A stretch of DNA of 64,000 bases from Methylobacterium oxalidis (GCF_007992195.1 NZ_BJZU01000052.1:1-64000); one strand, 5' to 3'. Shown: positions 50,137 through 59,083, numbered from the stretch's first letter. Notes: generated by a model from the sequence alone, not told the origin. Numbers and translations are program-made.

Positions 50137-52518
50137 ATGTCTAAGCACGCCTCCGGCTCGAAGCATCATTATCATCGGGATAAGCCTGGATCGCTGTCGC
50201 TTGACGGCTTGACCGACGGTCGCGCGGTCGAGGGACAGGCCATCACAGCCCACGTCGCCGATCCGAATGGCGACCCGGATTGGGCGATCTACACCTTCTG
50301 GGCCGATGGGCAGATCGTGCAGAAGGGCCGGTCGGCCACCTACACGCCGGGATACGAGGCGGCGGGGCAGGTCGTGACCGTCAGAGCCTGGTACGAGGAT
50401 GGGGACGGGCACACCGGGACCGTCCGGGCCTCGGCCGGGGCCGTCTCGGACTCGGATCGGCCGGGCACGATCACACTCGCGGGGCTGAGCGGCGGCAACG
50501 CGGTGGAGGGCCAGGCGATCACCGCCAGCATCGCCGATCCCGACGGGCTTCCGGCGAGCGGCATCATCTACACCTTCAAGAGCGGGAGCACGGTCCTGCA
50601 GACCGGCAACGCGAGCACCTACACGCCGGCCTTCAACCTGGGCGGCAGGGCTCTCACGGTCGAGGTGAGCTACACCGACGGCCAGGACCACGCGACGACG
50701 CTCGTGCAAGCCGCCGGCAACGTCGTGGATGTCGACCGCGCCGGTGCCATCACGCTGGCCGGTCTGACGAGCGGCAACACGGTGGAGGGCCAGGCGCTCA
50801 CTGCCAGCGTCACCGATCCCGACGGCGTGCTGGCGACCGGCATCACCTACACGTTCCGCGCGGGCACGACCGTCCTGCAATCCGGCACGTCGAGCACCTA
50901 CACGCCCGGATACGATCTCGGCGGTCAGGCCATCACGGTCGAGGCGGCCTACGCGGACAGCCAGGGCCACAGCGCGGTTCTGACCGCGTCGGGCGGGATT
51001 GCGCAGGATGTCGACCGGCCCGGCAGCTTGACCCTCGCCGGCCTGTCGAGCGGCAACGCCGTCGAAGGGCAGGCGATCACCGCGTCCCTGGCGGATGCGG
51101 ACGGCGTGCCGGCCGGCGCCATCTTCACGTTCCGGGCCGGCACGAGCGTTCTGCAGACGGGCACGGCCAGCAGCTTCACACCGGGCTTCGATCTCGCGGG
51201 CCAGATCATCACCGTCGAGGCGGCCTACACGGACGGCCAGGGCCACAGCGAGGCTCTCAGCCAGACCGGCGGCGTGGTTCAGGACGTGAACCGCCCCGCC
51301 ACCCTGACCCTGTCCGGCCTGAGCGGCGGCGCCGCGCTCGAAGAGCAGACGATCACCGCGACCGTGGCCGATGCCGACGGCCTGCCCGGCGGCGCCGGCG
51401 CGATCACCTACACGTTCAGGGCTGACGGCGCCGTCCTGCAGAGCGGCGCGTCCAACGCGTTCACGCCGGGCTTCAACGCGGTCGGGCGCCTCGTCACCGT
51501 CGAGGCGTCCTTCGTCGACGGCCAGGGCCACAGCGAGGGGCCGACCGCAGCCGCCGGGGTCGTGCAGGATGCGCCCCCGCCGCTTTCCATGATCTTCAAC
51601 TACGCGTTCGCCGAGGCGAACCTGAGCTTCGTCGACCAGCGCAACATCATCACCGGCCCGGACGGCGTCCCGCACGACGTCACCGGCGTGAACACGCTGA
51701 GCTTCTCGGACGGCAGCATCCAGGTCCGGGACGGCCAGCCCTTGGTGGACGATCTCTACTACTACGCGAAGAACCTCGACGTCTGGCAGGCGAGAATCGA
51801 CCCGGATCTGCACTACGCGGCCTTCGGCTGGAGGGAAGGCCGCGACCCGAGCGCGCTCTTCTCGACGAACGGGTACCTGGCCGCCAACCCGGACGTGAAG
51901 GCGGCCGGGATCAACCCGCTGCAGCACTACGATCAGTTCGGATGGCGCGAGGGGCGCGACCCGTCGGCCCTCTTCGACAACGAGCAGTACCTGACGGGCA
52001 ATCCGGACGTGAGGGCGGCCGGGCTGGACCCGCTCGCGCACTACCTGGAGTTCGGACAGGCGGAACGGCGGTCGATCGACGCCGCTGTCGGACGGGCCGG
52101 GGACATCGGCGCGGATCGTGGCTTCGACGCCGAGTACTACCTGCTTGCCAATGCGGACGTGGCCCGCGCCGCAACCGCGGCAGGAGGCAGCAGCTACGCC
52201 TTCGCGCGCGCTCATTTCGACGCCTTCGGCTGGAAGGAGGGGCGCGATCCGAGCGCCGTGTTCGACACGAAGGGCTATCTCTCCGCCTACGCCGACGTGA
52301 AGGCGGCCGGGATCAATCCGCTGGCGCATTACGATGCGTTCGGCTGGAAGGAGGGGCGCGATCCGTCGACGGGCTACGACACCTCGTCCTACCTGGCAGC
52401 CTACGCCGACGTGCGGGCAGCCGGCGTCGATCCCATGCTGCACTACCTGCAATTCGGGATCCTGGAGGGCCGCCTCAGCTTCGCCGACGGCAGCTTCAGC
52501 GCGGGAAGCGTCGGCTGA
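50137..52518 (+). CDS. Large repeat protein: Ig-like plus 43-residue repeats
   Basis: A 793-residue protein without N-terminal signal peptide. Residues about 15-485 carry five Ig-like repeats of about 92 residues, each with LAGLSxGNAVEGQAI, then YTFRAGTxVLQxGTxSxYTPG and VEAAYTDGQGHS. After a spacer, about 540-785 carry six 40-45-residue repeats of the type YLAANPDVKAAGINPLQHYD + FGWREGRDPSALF. Such repeats occur in large secreted proteins of Methylobacterium and other Rhizobiales. It is probably exported through a type I system; the HlyD-type adaptor gene lies 1.4 kb downstream. ATG 50137 has TTGAGG upstream. Confidence 0.9.
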   Translation: MSKHASGSKHHYHRDKPGSLSLDGLTDGRAVEGQAITAHVADPNGDPDWAIYTFWADGQIVQKGRSATYTPGYEAAGQVVTVRAWYEDGDGHTGTVRASAGAVSDSDRPGTITLAGLSGGNAVEGQAITASIADPDGLPASGIIYTFKSGSTVLQTGNASTYTPAFNLGGRALTVEVSYTDGQDHATTLVQAAGNVVDVDRAGAITLAGLTSGNTVEGQALTASVTDPDGVLATGITYTFRAGTTVLQSGTSSTYTPGYDLGGQAITVEAAYADSQGHSAVLTASGGIAQDVDRPGSLTLAGLSSGNAVEGQAITASLADADGVPAGAIFTFRAGTSVLQTGTASSFTPGFDLAGQIITVEAAYTDGQGHSEALSQTGGVVQDVNRPATLTLSGLSGGAALEEQTITATVADADGLPGGAGAITYTFRADGAVLQSGASNAFTPGFNAVGRLVTVEASFVDGQGHSEGPTAAAGVVQDAPPPLSMIFNYAFAEANLSFVDQRNIITGPDGVPHDVTGVNTLSFSDGSIQVRDGQPLVDDLYYYAKNLDVWQARIDPDLHYAAFGWREGRDPSALFSTNGYLAANPDVKAAGINPLQHYDQFGWREGRDPSALFDNEQYLTGNPDVRAAGLDPLAHYLEFGQAERRSIDAAVGRAGDIGADRGFDAEYYLLANADVARAATAAGGSSYAFARAHFDAFGWKEGRDPSAVFDTKGYLSAYADVKAAGINPLAHYDAFGWKEGRDPSTGYDTSSYLAAYADVRAAGVDPMLHYLQFGILEGRLSFADGSFSAGSVG

Positions 52519-52893
52519 GACCCGGGTCGAGCGCCTCTGCCGGTCGTCTCGGTCCGTCTCCCGTCCAGACACGAGCTCCGCCTGCCGGGGCGGGATGCCG
52601 GCGCAGGGCATTTGGCGCGGCGGAGCGCCCCGGGAGAAGGCGGATGAGAAATGTCGTGCGCCGGTCCTGATCGACCGGCGCCTTCGCTGCGGCAGGCGAG
52701 GACGTCGAGGGCTCGCATCATGCGGGTCTCGTTTGCCGAACGAGTCTGCCAGATGCTGACCCAGTCAATTTCGCGACCGTCAAATGCCTCTATCGGAAGC
52801 GTGCGTTTCTGAACGGAATGACGCGCTACGCTCGACAGATATCGAAGTCGTATCTAACCATCTCGATCATATTCCGGCGACCGGAGCGGCGTC
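52519..52893. other. Intergenic region, 375 bases
   Basis: No gene is visible. The left half is GC-rich; the right part (about 52760-52890) is AT-richer and probably holds the promoter for the gene at 52894. Confidence 0.4.
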
Positions 52894-53187
52894 ATGACTT
52901 TCTGCGACGCAAAAAACGCTCAGGTTGTCAATGAGATCAGCGTCGCTGTCCTGTCGAAGGCCCTCGGATCGCTGATCATAGCTTGCGAGCAGCTGAACCC
53001 GCGCGTCAGCGTGCATCTCCGCCCGGCTTTGCTGGCGGGAATCCGGCGCGACCTGCAGCTCATCCGCGACGCGTACCCGGTCGCCGAGGTGCCCGATCAG
53101 AGTCTGAGCGCGCTCGACGGATATCTGCGCTTCGTCGTCGAGACCGCGCTGGCGGACGAGGATTTGCCCTCCGTCCATACGCACTGA
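52894..53187 (+). CDS. Hypothetical protein, 97 aa
   Basis: A helical, acidic cytoplasmic protein: VNEISVAVLSKALGSLIIAC, HLRPALLAGIRRDLQLIRDA, VPDQSLSALDGYLRFVVETA. ACCGGAGCGG precedes the ATG. It is not recognised as any known family; the helical pattern could suit a small oligomeric regulator. Confidence 0.68.
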   Translation: MTFCDAKNAQVVNEISVAVLSKALGSLIIACEQLNPRVSVHLRPALLAGIRRDLQLIRDAYPVAEVPDQSLSALDGYLRFVVETALADEDLPSVHTH

Positions 53188-53388
53188 GCGACCGTCGGCG
53201 AGGCAGGCCCGCGCGCTCGCAGCCGTCCCGCGCCGTGCCGGTCGCGCGGCTGCGCCCGAGCGCCGGTTCCTTCCGCAGGCGGGAAATTGCTTCCCGGTCG
53301 ACGCGTAAAATCCGACCGACCGCGGACATATCTCGCCTACCCCTCGCTCGGCAGAAACGAGGACATAAACGCCAGAACGTGGAAGCCA

Positions 53389-53637
53389 ATGCAGCTTTCT
53401 TCCGATGAACTCGTGCAGATGCCGCCCGTAGCCGCGAAGATCGGACTCAAGTTCTGGCCGCGACCATTGACATGCAGGGCTGTGCTCACGGGCCAAGATC
53501 GCGCCTTCGTCTCGATCAGCCTCGCAGGTAGCCTTCCGGATCGCTTCTCTCTTGCCGTGGAGCCGGACTTCGCGCCGCGCCCCTGCATCGTGACCTGGAG
53601 GGGCGAAGGGGCGATCGAGGTGGCGCTGTACGATTGA
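53389..53637 (+). CDS. Small PilZ-like hypothetical protein, 82 aa
   Basis: From ATG 53389 the product has beta-rich stretches (CRAVLTGQDRAFVSISLAGS; LPDRFSLAVEPDF; CIVTWRGEGAIEVAL) reminiscent of the strand pattern of a PilZ domain, but without the RxxxR and D/NxSxxG cyclic-di-GMP motifs. The frame extends upstream to 53287 with weaker coding character. The link to cyclic-di-GMP is therefore only a possibility. Confidence 0.52.
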   Translation: MQLSSDELVQMPPVAAKIGLKFWPRPLTCRAVLTGQDRAFVSISLAGSLPDRFSLAVEPDFAPRPCIVTWRGEGAIEVALYD

Positions 53638-53873
53638 GCGTCGATCTCCGGCGCCATGCTGCGGGTCCGGCGCCTCGGGGCCGTCGCGGCCCCGCACCTC
53701 GCAGCTTCACTCCGCTCGGAGCCCCATCCGCAGGACTACGACGGACCTTCGCACCGCGACCGGCATCATGAAGACCGTGTTAACCTGCCGTTCGCCACGC
53801 GAACTCAGCCGGAAACAGTTTCAAGGCGCCCCGATTCGCTCTACGATGGCCTCACTGCTTGCGGGGACACATC

Positions 53874-55265
53874 ATGGCCATCGGACAATCCTTCGGCATG
53901 GGGGAGGCACGGAAGTCGCCCGGCTCGGCACAGGGCTCGATCCGCAAGCATCTCATGATCGGGCTGGGTGCCTGCGCCCTGCTGGTCGCGAGCGCGAGCT
54001 TCGCCGCAGTATCGACCCTCTCCGGTGCCGTGATCGCGTCGGGCCGGATCGTCGTCGAGACGGACGTGAAGAAGGTTCAGCACCCGACAGGCGGCGTCGT
54101 CGGGCAGCTTCTCGTTCGTGAAGGCGCCCGCGTCTCGGCGGGGCAGGTGCTGATCCGGCTCGACGAGACCCAGACGCGCGCCGAACTCGACATGGTCCGC
54201 AAGGCCCTGGACGAGCTCTCGGCACGCCAGGCGCGCGAGGAGGCGGAGCGGGACGGTGCGGCCAGCATCACCTTCCCGGACGACCTCCTGGCGCGCGCCA
54301 CGAGCGATCCCACCGTCCGGCACCTGGTCGAGGGCGAGACGCGGCTCTTCAAGGCGCGGGTCGCCGCGCGCGAGGGCCAGAAGGCCCAGCTGCGCGAGCG
54401 CGTGGCGCAGTTGCACGAGGAGATCGGCGGGCTCGAGAAGCAGGTCGCAGCCAAGACCCGCGAGATCGCGCTGATCAACGACGAGCTGAAAGGGGTCCGC
54501 GACCTCTATTCCCAGAATCTCGTGCAATTCGCGAAGCTGAACGCCCTGGAGCGCACCTCTGCAGGATTGTTGGGGGAGCGGGGCAGGCTTGTGGCGGTGA
54601 TCGCGCAGACGAAGGGCAAGGTGACCGAGACGGAGCTGCAGATCCTGCAGGTGGACGGCGACATGCGCACGGAGGTGGGCAAGGATCTGGCGGAGATCCG
54701 GAGCCGCTGGTCGGAACTCGTCGAGAAGCGGGTGGCGGCCGAGGATCGGCTGAAGCGCGTCGAGCTGCGCGCGCCGCAGGACGGCTTCGTGCAGGAACTC
54801 AAGGTGCACACGATCGGCGGGCTCGTGACACCGAACGAGCCGGCGATGCTGATCGTGCCGTCGGCCGATCAGAGGGTTGTGGAGGTCCAGGTTCAACCGC
54901 AGGACATCGCCTACGTGAAAGCCGGGCAGCTCGTCTCGCTGCGCTTTCCGAGCCTGAACCAGTCGCGGACGCCTGAGATCAGCGGCAGCGTGATGCGGAT
55001 CGCCGCGGACGTCAGCCAGGATCAGAAGACCGGCGCGCCCTACTACACGGTGCGCATCCGGCCCACCGAGGGCCAGGAAGCGCTCCTCGGCAAGTCGGTC
55101 CTCCTGCCGGGGCTGCCGGTCGAGGCGCACATGAACATCGGTGATCGGACCGTCATCAGCTACCTGGTGAAGCCGCTCGCCGAGCAGATCGAGCGGCGGA
55201 TGGGCTTGATCACGGATAATCCGGTGGATCACATCCCGACATTGGACCGGCAAGCGACCAACTGA
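53874..55265 (+). CDS. HlyD-family type I secretion adaptor
   Basis: A 463-residue periplasmic adaptor (HlyD/PrtE type) for a type I secretion system: one N-terminal transmembrane helix (LMIGLGACALLVASASFAAV, about residues 26-45), GAVIASGRIVVETDVKKVQH, long coiled-coil hairpins (LRERVAQLHEEIGGLEKQVA) and the C-terminal beta-barrel end (GLPVEAHMNIGDRTVISYLV, KPLAEQI). It would link an ABC exporter to an outer-membrane channel; neither gene lies within the window, so partners must be elsewhere. Likely substrates nearby are the repeat protein and the M10 protease. ATG at 53874. Confidence 0.93.
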   Translation: MAIGQSFGMGEARKSPGSAQGSIRKHLMIGLGACALLVASASFAAVSTLSGAVIASGRIVVETDVKKVQHPTGGVVGQLLVREGARVSAGQVLIRLDETQTRAELDMVRKALDELSARQAREEAERDGAASITFPDDLLARATSDPTVRHLVEGETRLFKARVAAREGQKAQLRERVAQLHEEIGGLEKQVAAKTREIALINDELKGVRDLYSQNLVQFAKLNALERTSAGLLGERGRLVAVIAQTKGKVTETELQILQVDGDMRTEVGKDLAEIRSRWSELVEKRVAAEDRLKRVELRAPQDGFVQELKVHTIGGLVTPNEPAMLIVPSADQRVVEVQVQPQDIAYVKAGQLVSLRFPSLNQSRTPEISGSVMRIAADVSQDQKTGAPYYTVRIRPTEGQEALLGKSVLLPGLPVEAHMNIGDRTVISYLVKPLAEQIERRMGLITDNPVDHIPTLDRQATN

Positions 55266-55692
55266 CCGCAGCGCCACCGAGATCGGTGCCGAAGCCGCCT
55301 CGCCTCACGATTGTCGGGCCTGGTCCCGCGCGTGTGCAATCCTTGCGAGCCTATCGCCGGCTTGCGCGCGGCCCGGATGCCGGGACGGCGCCACGACCCG
55401 GCTCGACGCATTTGGAAATGCCCTTTCCAATTTCGGGGCTTTGCGCCGCGAGGCGACAGGCTAGCTTCCCTCCCGATGGTGTGCTGCCGATCCTATGCCC
55501 GCTGCCCGGCGGCTCGGAGGGCAGGGGTATTCGGATCATCGACACACGAAGTCCCGGTTAGGTGTCGCCCGCGCGAGCGGTCCGAAGGGGCACACACCAT
55601 CGGAAGCGGCCTGTGCCAAGGCGCAGCCCCTCGTATCACCTCCTCGGCCCGCGGGCCGAGGAGGATGAAGCTGCACGCGTGCCGGAGCAACG
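55266..55692. other. Intergenic region with inverted repeats
   Basis: No gene is visible. It contains an inverted repeat TTGGAAA / TTTCCAA at 55412-55430 and the perfect palindrome described separately at 55639-55664. The translations of open frames are poor. Confidence 0.5.
55639..55664. repeat. Perfect 26-bp palindrome
   Basis: CCTCCTCGGCCCG is followed by its exact reverse complement CGGGCCGAGGAGG. Without a T-run it is a weak terminator candidate; it lies 29 bases upstream of the small gene at 55693 and contains a GAGGAGG that would be hidden in a hairpin. Confidence 0.8.
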
Positions 55693-55938
55693 ATGGTCAC
55701 CCGGCGCCGTTGGTTCGGCATGGCCACCATCGCCATCATGATCGCCACGCCGCGTGGGCGACGCCTTCTGGCCGCGTCCTCGGAGCGGGAGGCCGCGCTC
55801 ACCGCCGAACTGGTGCTGCGGACGCTCGACCGTCTCACCCTGCCGACGGCGATCTGGGTCCAGTGCGCGGATCTCGACGTGACCTTCAGGCTCATGGGCT
55901 ATCTGACCGGCGTGCAGGACGAGATGATCGGGGCTTGA
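55693..55938 (+). CDS. Small hypothetical protein, 81 aa
   Basis: The ATG has CGGAG seven bases upstream. The N-terminus (MVTRRRWFGMATIAIMIATP) is basic-hydrophobic and may anchor in the membrane. The C-terminus (LVLRTLDRLTLPTAIWVQCA, LDVTFRLMGYLTGVQ) looks helical. It lies behind the perfect palindrome. No known family. Confidence 0.6.
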   Translation: MVTRRRWFGMATIAIMIATPRGRRLLAASSEREAALTAELVLRTLDRLTLPTAIWVQCADLDVTFRLMGYLTGVQDEMIGA

Positions 55939-56085
55939 GCGGTCGGACGCGCTCAGCATCGTCCCGGTTCATCACGGCAAGCCCGCATTTTGTATTTTGA
56001 GTTTGATGCGGAGCACCGACGAAATCCTGTGGTCGCCCGGATTGCTGGCGCTCTATGCTCGGCGCCTCGACCGCAGGAGGTGCGT

Positions 56086-56271
56086 ATGCGTGCACTCGCT
56101 TTGCTGGCCATCGCTTTCGTGCTCGCCACAGGTGCATTCTGGGCGACCATGCTCACGGCACCGCCCAAGTCGGTGGCGAAGGGCCAGATCATACCGGCCG
56201 TTCACATCCCCCTCGTGGCCGGGAGCAAGGACCCTGACCGCTACGACGCGGATGAGGGCGACGTATTCTGA
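56086..56271 (+). CDS. DRYDAD-tail small membrane protein B, 61 aa
   Basis: Paralogous design to 39890-40093: GGAGGTGC upstream of the ATG, one hydrophobic helix (LALLAIAFVLATGAFWATML), a polar linker and a C-terminal KDPDRYDADEGDVF. The identical RYDAD core and the final phenylalanine in both proteins suggest a functional tail. Probably an inner-membrane protein with an acidic periplasmic end. Function unknown. Confidence 0.64.
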   Translation: MRALALLAIAFVLATGAFWATMLTAPPKSVAKGQIIPAVHIPLVAGSKDPDRYDADEGDVF

Positions 56272-56371
56272 GGGCTCAAGCCGGCGCGAGCGAATTTCCC
56301 AAGTCCGCCATCTCCTGCAACGGTCGCTGCGCTGGACCGTTGATCGTCACAGCCACTGTGGAGATCGAGCC

Positions 56372-56473
56372 ATGAAGCTGACCAAAGAAGCCGCCAAAGC
56401 GATGGCCAAGGCGTGGGCGATGCCGAAGGTGAACGAGTCTTCGAAGGACCAGCCTGCGAAGAAGCAGGGCTGA
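56372..56473 (+). CDS. Possible 33-aa lysine-rich peptide
   Basis: An ATG at 56372 with GGAGATC upstream opens a 33-residue frame (MKLTKEAAKAMAKAWAMPKV) ending SSKDQPAKKQG. Amphipathic and basic, it could be a small protein, but its shortness makes it uncertain. Confidence 0.35.
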   Translation: MKLTKEAAKAMAKAWAMPKVNESSKDQPAKKQG

Positions 56474-56731
56474 CATCGTCAGGAGGGACGCGGCGTCATC
56501 GCATCCGGCGCCTGCCTGAGCGCCGCCGCCCTGCCGGCGGCGCCGGATACGGATTCGCGGCGCCGCCGGGCGGCATCGCCGGATCGGCGCTCGATCCGCG
56601 CTGATCCGGACGGAGAAGGCGCATTGCTGATCGGCTCCGTGGCCTTCGACGCTGTCTCACCACGCGCCGACGCGGCCGGATGGGGTACCACCTTCATCGC
56701 AACCTGGTTCGCCGCGAAACGTTCGAACGTC

Positions 56732-56926
56732 ATGCGAACCGCTTACCTCGCACAGGATCATCGCCACCGCGCCGAACACTGGCGCCGCCTGGCTCAGAGC
56801 TGGGCCATTGCCGGCAATGAGGAGGCATCGGCGCAGTGCCGACGGAAAGCCGAGATGTGGCGGCGGGCAGCGATGCGCGCGGATGCCGCCGACACGTCAG
56901 CAAGCCAGGAGGCGGGCTTCAGCTGA
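56732..56926 (+). CDS. Small hypothetical protein, 64 aa
   Basis: From ATG 56732 the product has HRHRAEHWRRLAQSWAIAGN and AQCRRKAEMWRRAAMRAD, a pattern of small helical proteins (H-W-R-x-L-A ... C-R-x-x-A-x-M-W) seen in Rhizobiales. The frame is open from 56624 but that part looks non-coding. No ribosome-binding site stands out, so the start is uncertain. Confidence 0.45.
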   Translation: MRTAYLAQDHRHRAEHWRRLAQSWAIAGNEEASAQCRRKAEMWRRAAMRADAADTSASQEAGFS

Positions 56927-56985
56927 GGTGAAGAAGGACCGGCATGACCGGTCCTCACATCCACGCCCGACTCGGACGCCGGCGC

Positions 56986-57282
56986 TTACCGCGCGCCGGT
57001 CGATGTGCCGCCGGTTGCGCCGCCCGTGCTCTTGGCCGTGCCGCCGCTCTGAGGATTTCCGGCGCCCGCGGTGCTGCCGGTCGTGGCACCGGTGGCCCCG
57101 GCCGCGCCGCCGGTCGCCGAGCCGGTGGAGCGCTCCATCGCCTTCTCGCTGTTGCTCTTCACGCTGCCGGGGCTGTTCATGTTGCCCTCGGCGCTGCCGC
57201 CGCCGGCGGGGGTCTGAGCCCAAGCGGCGCCGGTCAGCGGCAGAGCCAACGCGGCAGCGATCACGATCGTCTTCATGGTCAT
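56986..57282 (-). CDS. Secreted Gly/Thr/Ser-rich protein, 98 aa
   Basis: A signal peptide (TIVIAAALALPLTGAAWAQT) is followed by a mature low-complexity chain of Gly, Ser, Thr and Ala (TGGAAGATGATTGSTAGAGN). The ATG at 57282 follows AGGGACG; an internal ATG two codons on is equally good. Probably an extended periplasmic or surface protein. Family unknown, though similar Gly/Thr-rich exported proteins are common in Methylobacterium. Confidence 0.69.
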   Translation of the reverse strand: MTMKTIVIAAALALPLTGAAWAQTPAGGGSAEGNMNSPGSVKSNSEKAMERSTGSATGGAAGATGATTGSTAGAGNPQSGGTAKSTGGATGGTSTGAR

Positions 57283-57698
57283 GGCATTTCGTCCCTAGGT
57301 TGTACCGAGGATCAAACCGCCGGACGCGGCGAGATGTTCATCTCGCCCGCCGCCCCTTCTGCCGCACCGAGGTTCCGCCCCTCGCCGCCATCCCGCCGCC
57401 CGAGCGTCCAGCAAATCCGCTGGGCCCCAGAGGCGCGCCGCAAGACCAATCTGGCGGGGCATTCCGGCCCGGATCACGGGCGAGGCCGCCGTCCCGGGTG
57501 TGCCGGTCAGGATCCGGTCCTGGCCCACACGGTCTCGAACCGGCAGCGCCGCCTTAGGCGGTGTCTATCGGCGGCCGCTGCGTCCATCGCTTTCCACATC
57601 TCTGCACAGCCTTGTCGGTCGGTCGCCGATGCGCGCTTGAACGAATCGCAGGGCGCGCGTTTGTTCCGCATCCGTTCCATCTTCGCGAGGGCGCAGGG
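57283..57698. other. Gene-free region, 416 bases
   Basis: No credible gene. GC-rich frames on both strands are Arg/Pro-rich. The region must hold the promoter of the secreted protein to the left (minus strand) and of the two-gene unit starting at 57699. Confidence 0.4.
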
Positions 57699-57914
57699 AT
57701 GCATGATCGACCCGCCGAGATCCGGCCGTCCGAGGCCGAGCGGATCGCGTTCGCCTACCGGATGGCGGCCCGCGGCGATGCCTGGCTCGCCCTCGTGCGC
57801 GCGATCGAGGACGCGCTCGTCGACCTCGATCGCGCCGACCGGCATGTCGAGCGGCAGGCCGCGCTGACCTCGCGCGGCTATGTCCGCGGCGGGTCCGATC
57901 GCGCCCACCGGTAG
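57699..57914 (+). CDS. Hypothetical protein, 71 aa
   Basis: From ATG 57699 (AGGGCGCAGG upstream): MHDRPAEIRPSEAERIAFAY, WLALVRAIEDALVDLDRADR and a Gly/Arg-rich end. Helical and acidic in the middle. Its stop (TAG) is directly followed by the ATG of the next gene, with no gap, so they are probably co-translated. Function unknown. Confidence 0.6.
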   Translation: MHDRPAEIRPSEAERIAFAYRMAARGDAWLALVRAIEDALVDLDRADRHVERQAALTSRGYVRGGSDRAHR

Positions 57915-58361
57915 ATGGATCGGCTCCGCGACATCCGGGCCGAGCGCCTGCTGGTCGCGTGCACGTCCTGCCGCAGAACCGGCTCCTACCGCATCGCCGG
58001 CCTTGTGGAGCGCTTCGGCGGCGACATCCCGCAACGCGACCTGCTCGCCGCGCTGACCGCCTCCTGCCGCTACCAGCGCGGGCCAGAGGCGGCCGCGCCG
58101 CGCAAGTACGAGGTGCAGTGCCAAGCCCGGCTGATTCTGCCCGAGGCGGCCCTGGCGGAGGCGGCGGCGCCGGCGGGCCGGCCCTTCACGATCGAGGTCT
58201 GGAAGCCGGGCGCGTCCGGCATCCAGTGCCACATCGCCACGATCTGGAGCCTGGATCTCGCGCGCGCCGCGTTCGCCACCGCGACGGAGATCTGGCCGGA
58301 GGAGCCGCTGACGCTGCGCCAGGGCATCCGGATCATCCGGAAGCACCGGATGCCGGATTAG
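57915..58361 (+). CDS. Zinc-ribbon-like hypothetical protein, 148 aa
   Basis: The N-terminal half carries CTSCRRTGSYRIAGLVERFG and later CRYQRG and YEVQC, a CxxC...C pattern reminiscent of a family of small zinc-ribbon-like proteins in Rhizobiales (C-x-x-C-R-R-x-G-x-Y-R-L, then a C-P or C-R near the end). The C-terminal part has LARAAFATATEIWPEEPLTL, without known motif. The ATG abuts the preceding stop. Metal binding is inferred from the cysteines only. Confidence 0.74.
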   Translation: MDRLRDIRAERLLVACTSCRRTGSYRIAGLVERFGGDIPQRDLLAALTASCRYQRGPEAAAPRKYEVQCQARLILPEAALAEAAAPAGRPFTIEVWKPGASGIQCHIATIWSLDLARAAFATATEIWPEEPLTLRQGIRIIRKHRMPD

Positions 58362-58397
58362 AAGGATAGCCTCCGTGAGACCACCCTGGGGACAGGC

Positions 58398-58910
58398 TCA
58401 GCTGTCGGCCTTGGAGCCGCCGAGCGTCAGGTCGAGGTAGGTCTTGGTCACCGGCTCGATCAAAGCCGCGATCTCGTCGGCCGCCTTCGTCTCCTCCTCG
58501 ACCGCTGCCCGGAAGAACGACACTTGGTCGGACTTGCCGGCCCGCTCCGCGATGACGGTCAGCGAGCGATAGGCCGCGACCTGATCGTACTGGTAGGCGT
58601 AGCCCGCGTAGAGATTCTTCAGGGTCTCGTCCTGGGCCGCAGCGTGAACGGCCGCGCCGATGGAGCCCGCCACGCTTGTGACGGTCTCCTTCAGCGTCGA
58701 GGGGCTCTCGCCAATGGCGCCCAGCGCCTTGTCGAGACGGTCGATCTGGACCTTCGTCGTCTCGACGTGGCGGCGCAGGACGGCGGCGTATTCGGGATAG
58801 CGCTCCAGGCCGGAGAGTTGCCGCTCCATCTGCTCGAGGCCCTGCTTCTCCAGCGCGCGGGTGTTGCGAAGGGCTCCCGCGTAGATCGTGCCGATGTCCG
58901 TGCTGGCCAT
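58398..58910 (-). CDS. DUF892/YciE-type ferritin-like protein
   Basis: A 170-residue helical protein of the ferritin-like YciE/DUF892 family: IGTIYAGALRNTRALEKQGL, ETTKVQIDRLDKALGAIGES, YQYDQVAAYRSLTVIAERAG, AAVEEETKAADEIAALIEPV, a four-helix bundle with paired Glu and His/Asp positions able to bind two metals. Family members are linked to stress responses; the reaction is unknown. ATG 58910 has CAGGAG upstream. Confidence 0.85.
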   Translation of the reverse strand: MASTDIGTIYAGALRNTRALEKQGLEQMERQLSGLERYPEYAAVLRRHVETTKVQIDRLDKALGAIGESPSTLKETVTSVAGSIGAAVHAAAQDETLKNLYAGYAYQYDQVAAYRSLTVIAERAGKSDQVSFFRAAVEEETKAADEIAALIEPVTKTYLDLTLGGSKADS

Positions 58911-59083
58911 GCCGCTGAAACTCCTGGTTGTGTTGGGATCCGCCCGCCAACGTGAGCGGCTGTGCGGCGTTCCTGGCCCGGCCTGCGGCGGATGCGCCAC
59001 GTCACGCTTGGGCCGCCTCACGCCCGGACGGCGGCGCGACCGCGTTCAGGTGCCGGGGCGGCCGTCACTCCCGGAGATCGCTG

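Noticed and set aside
50188..51580. Regular repeats that might be a DNA repeat or CRISPR-like array
   Set aside because: The period is about 276 bases, divergent at DNA level and in frame; they encode Ig-like protein repeats.
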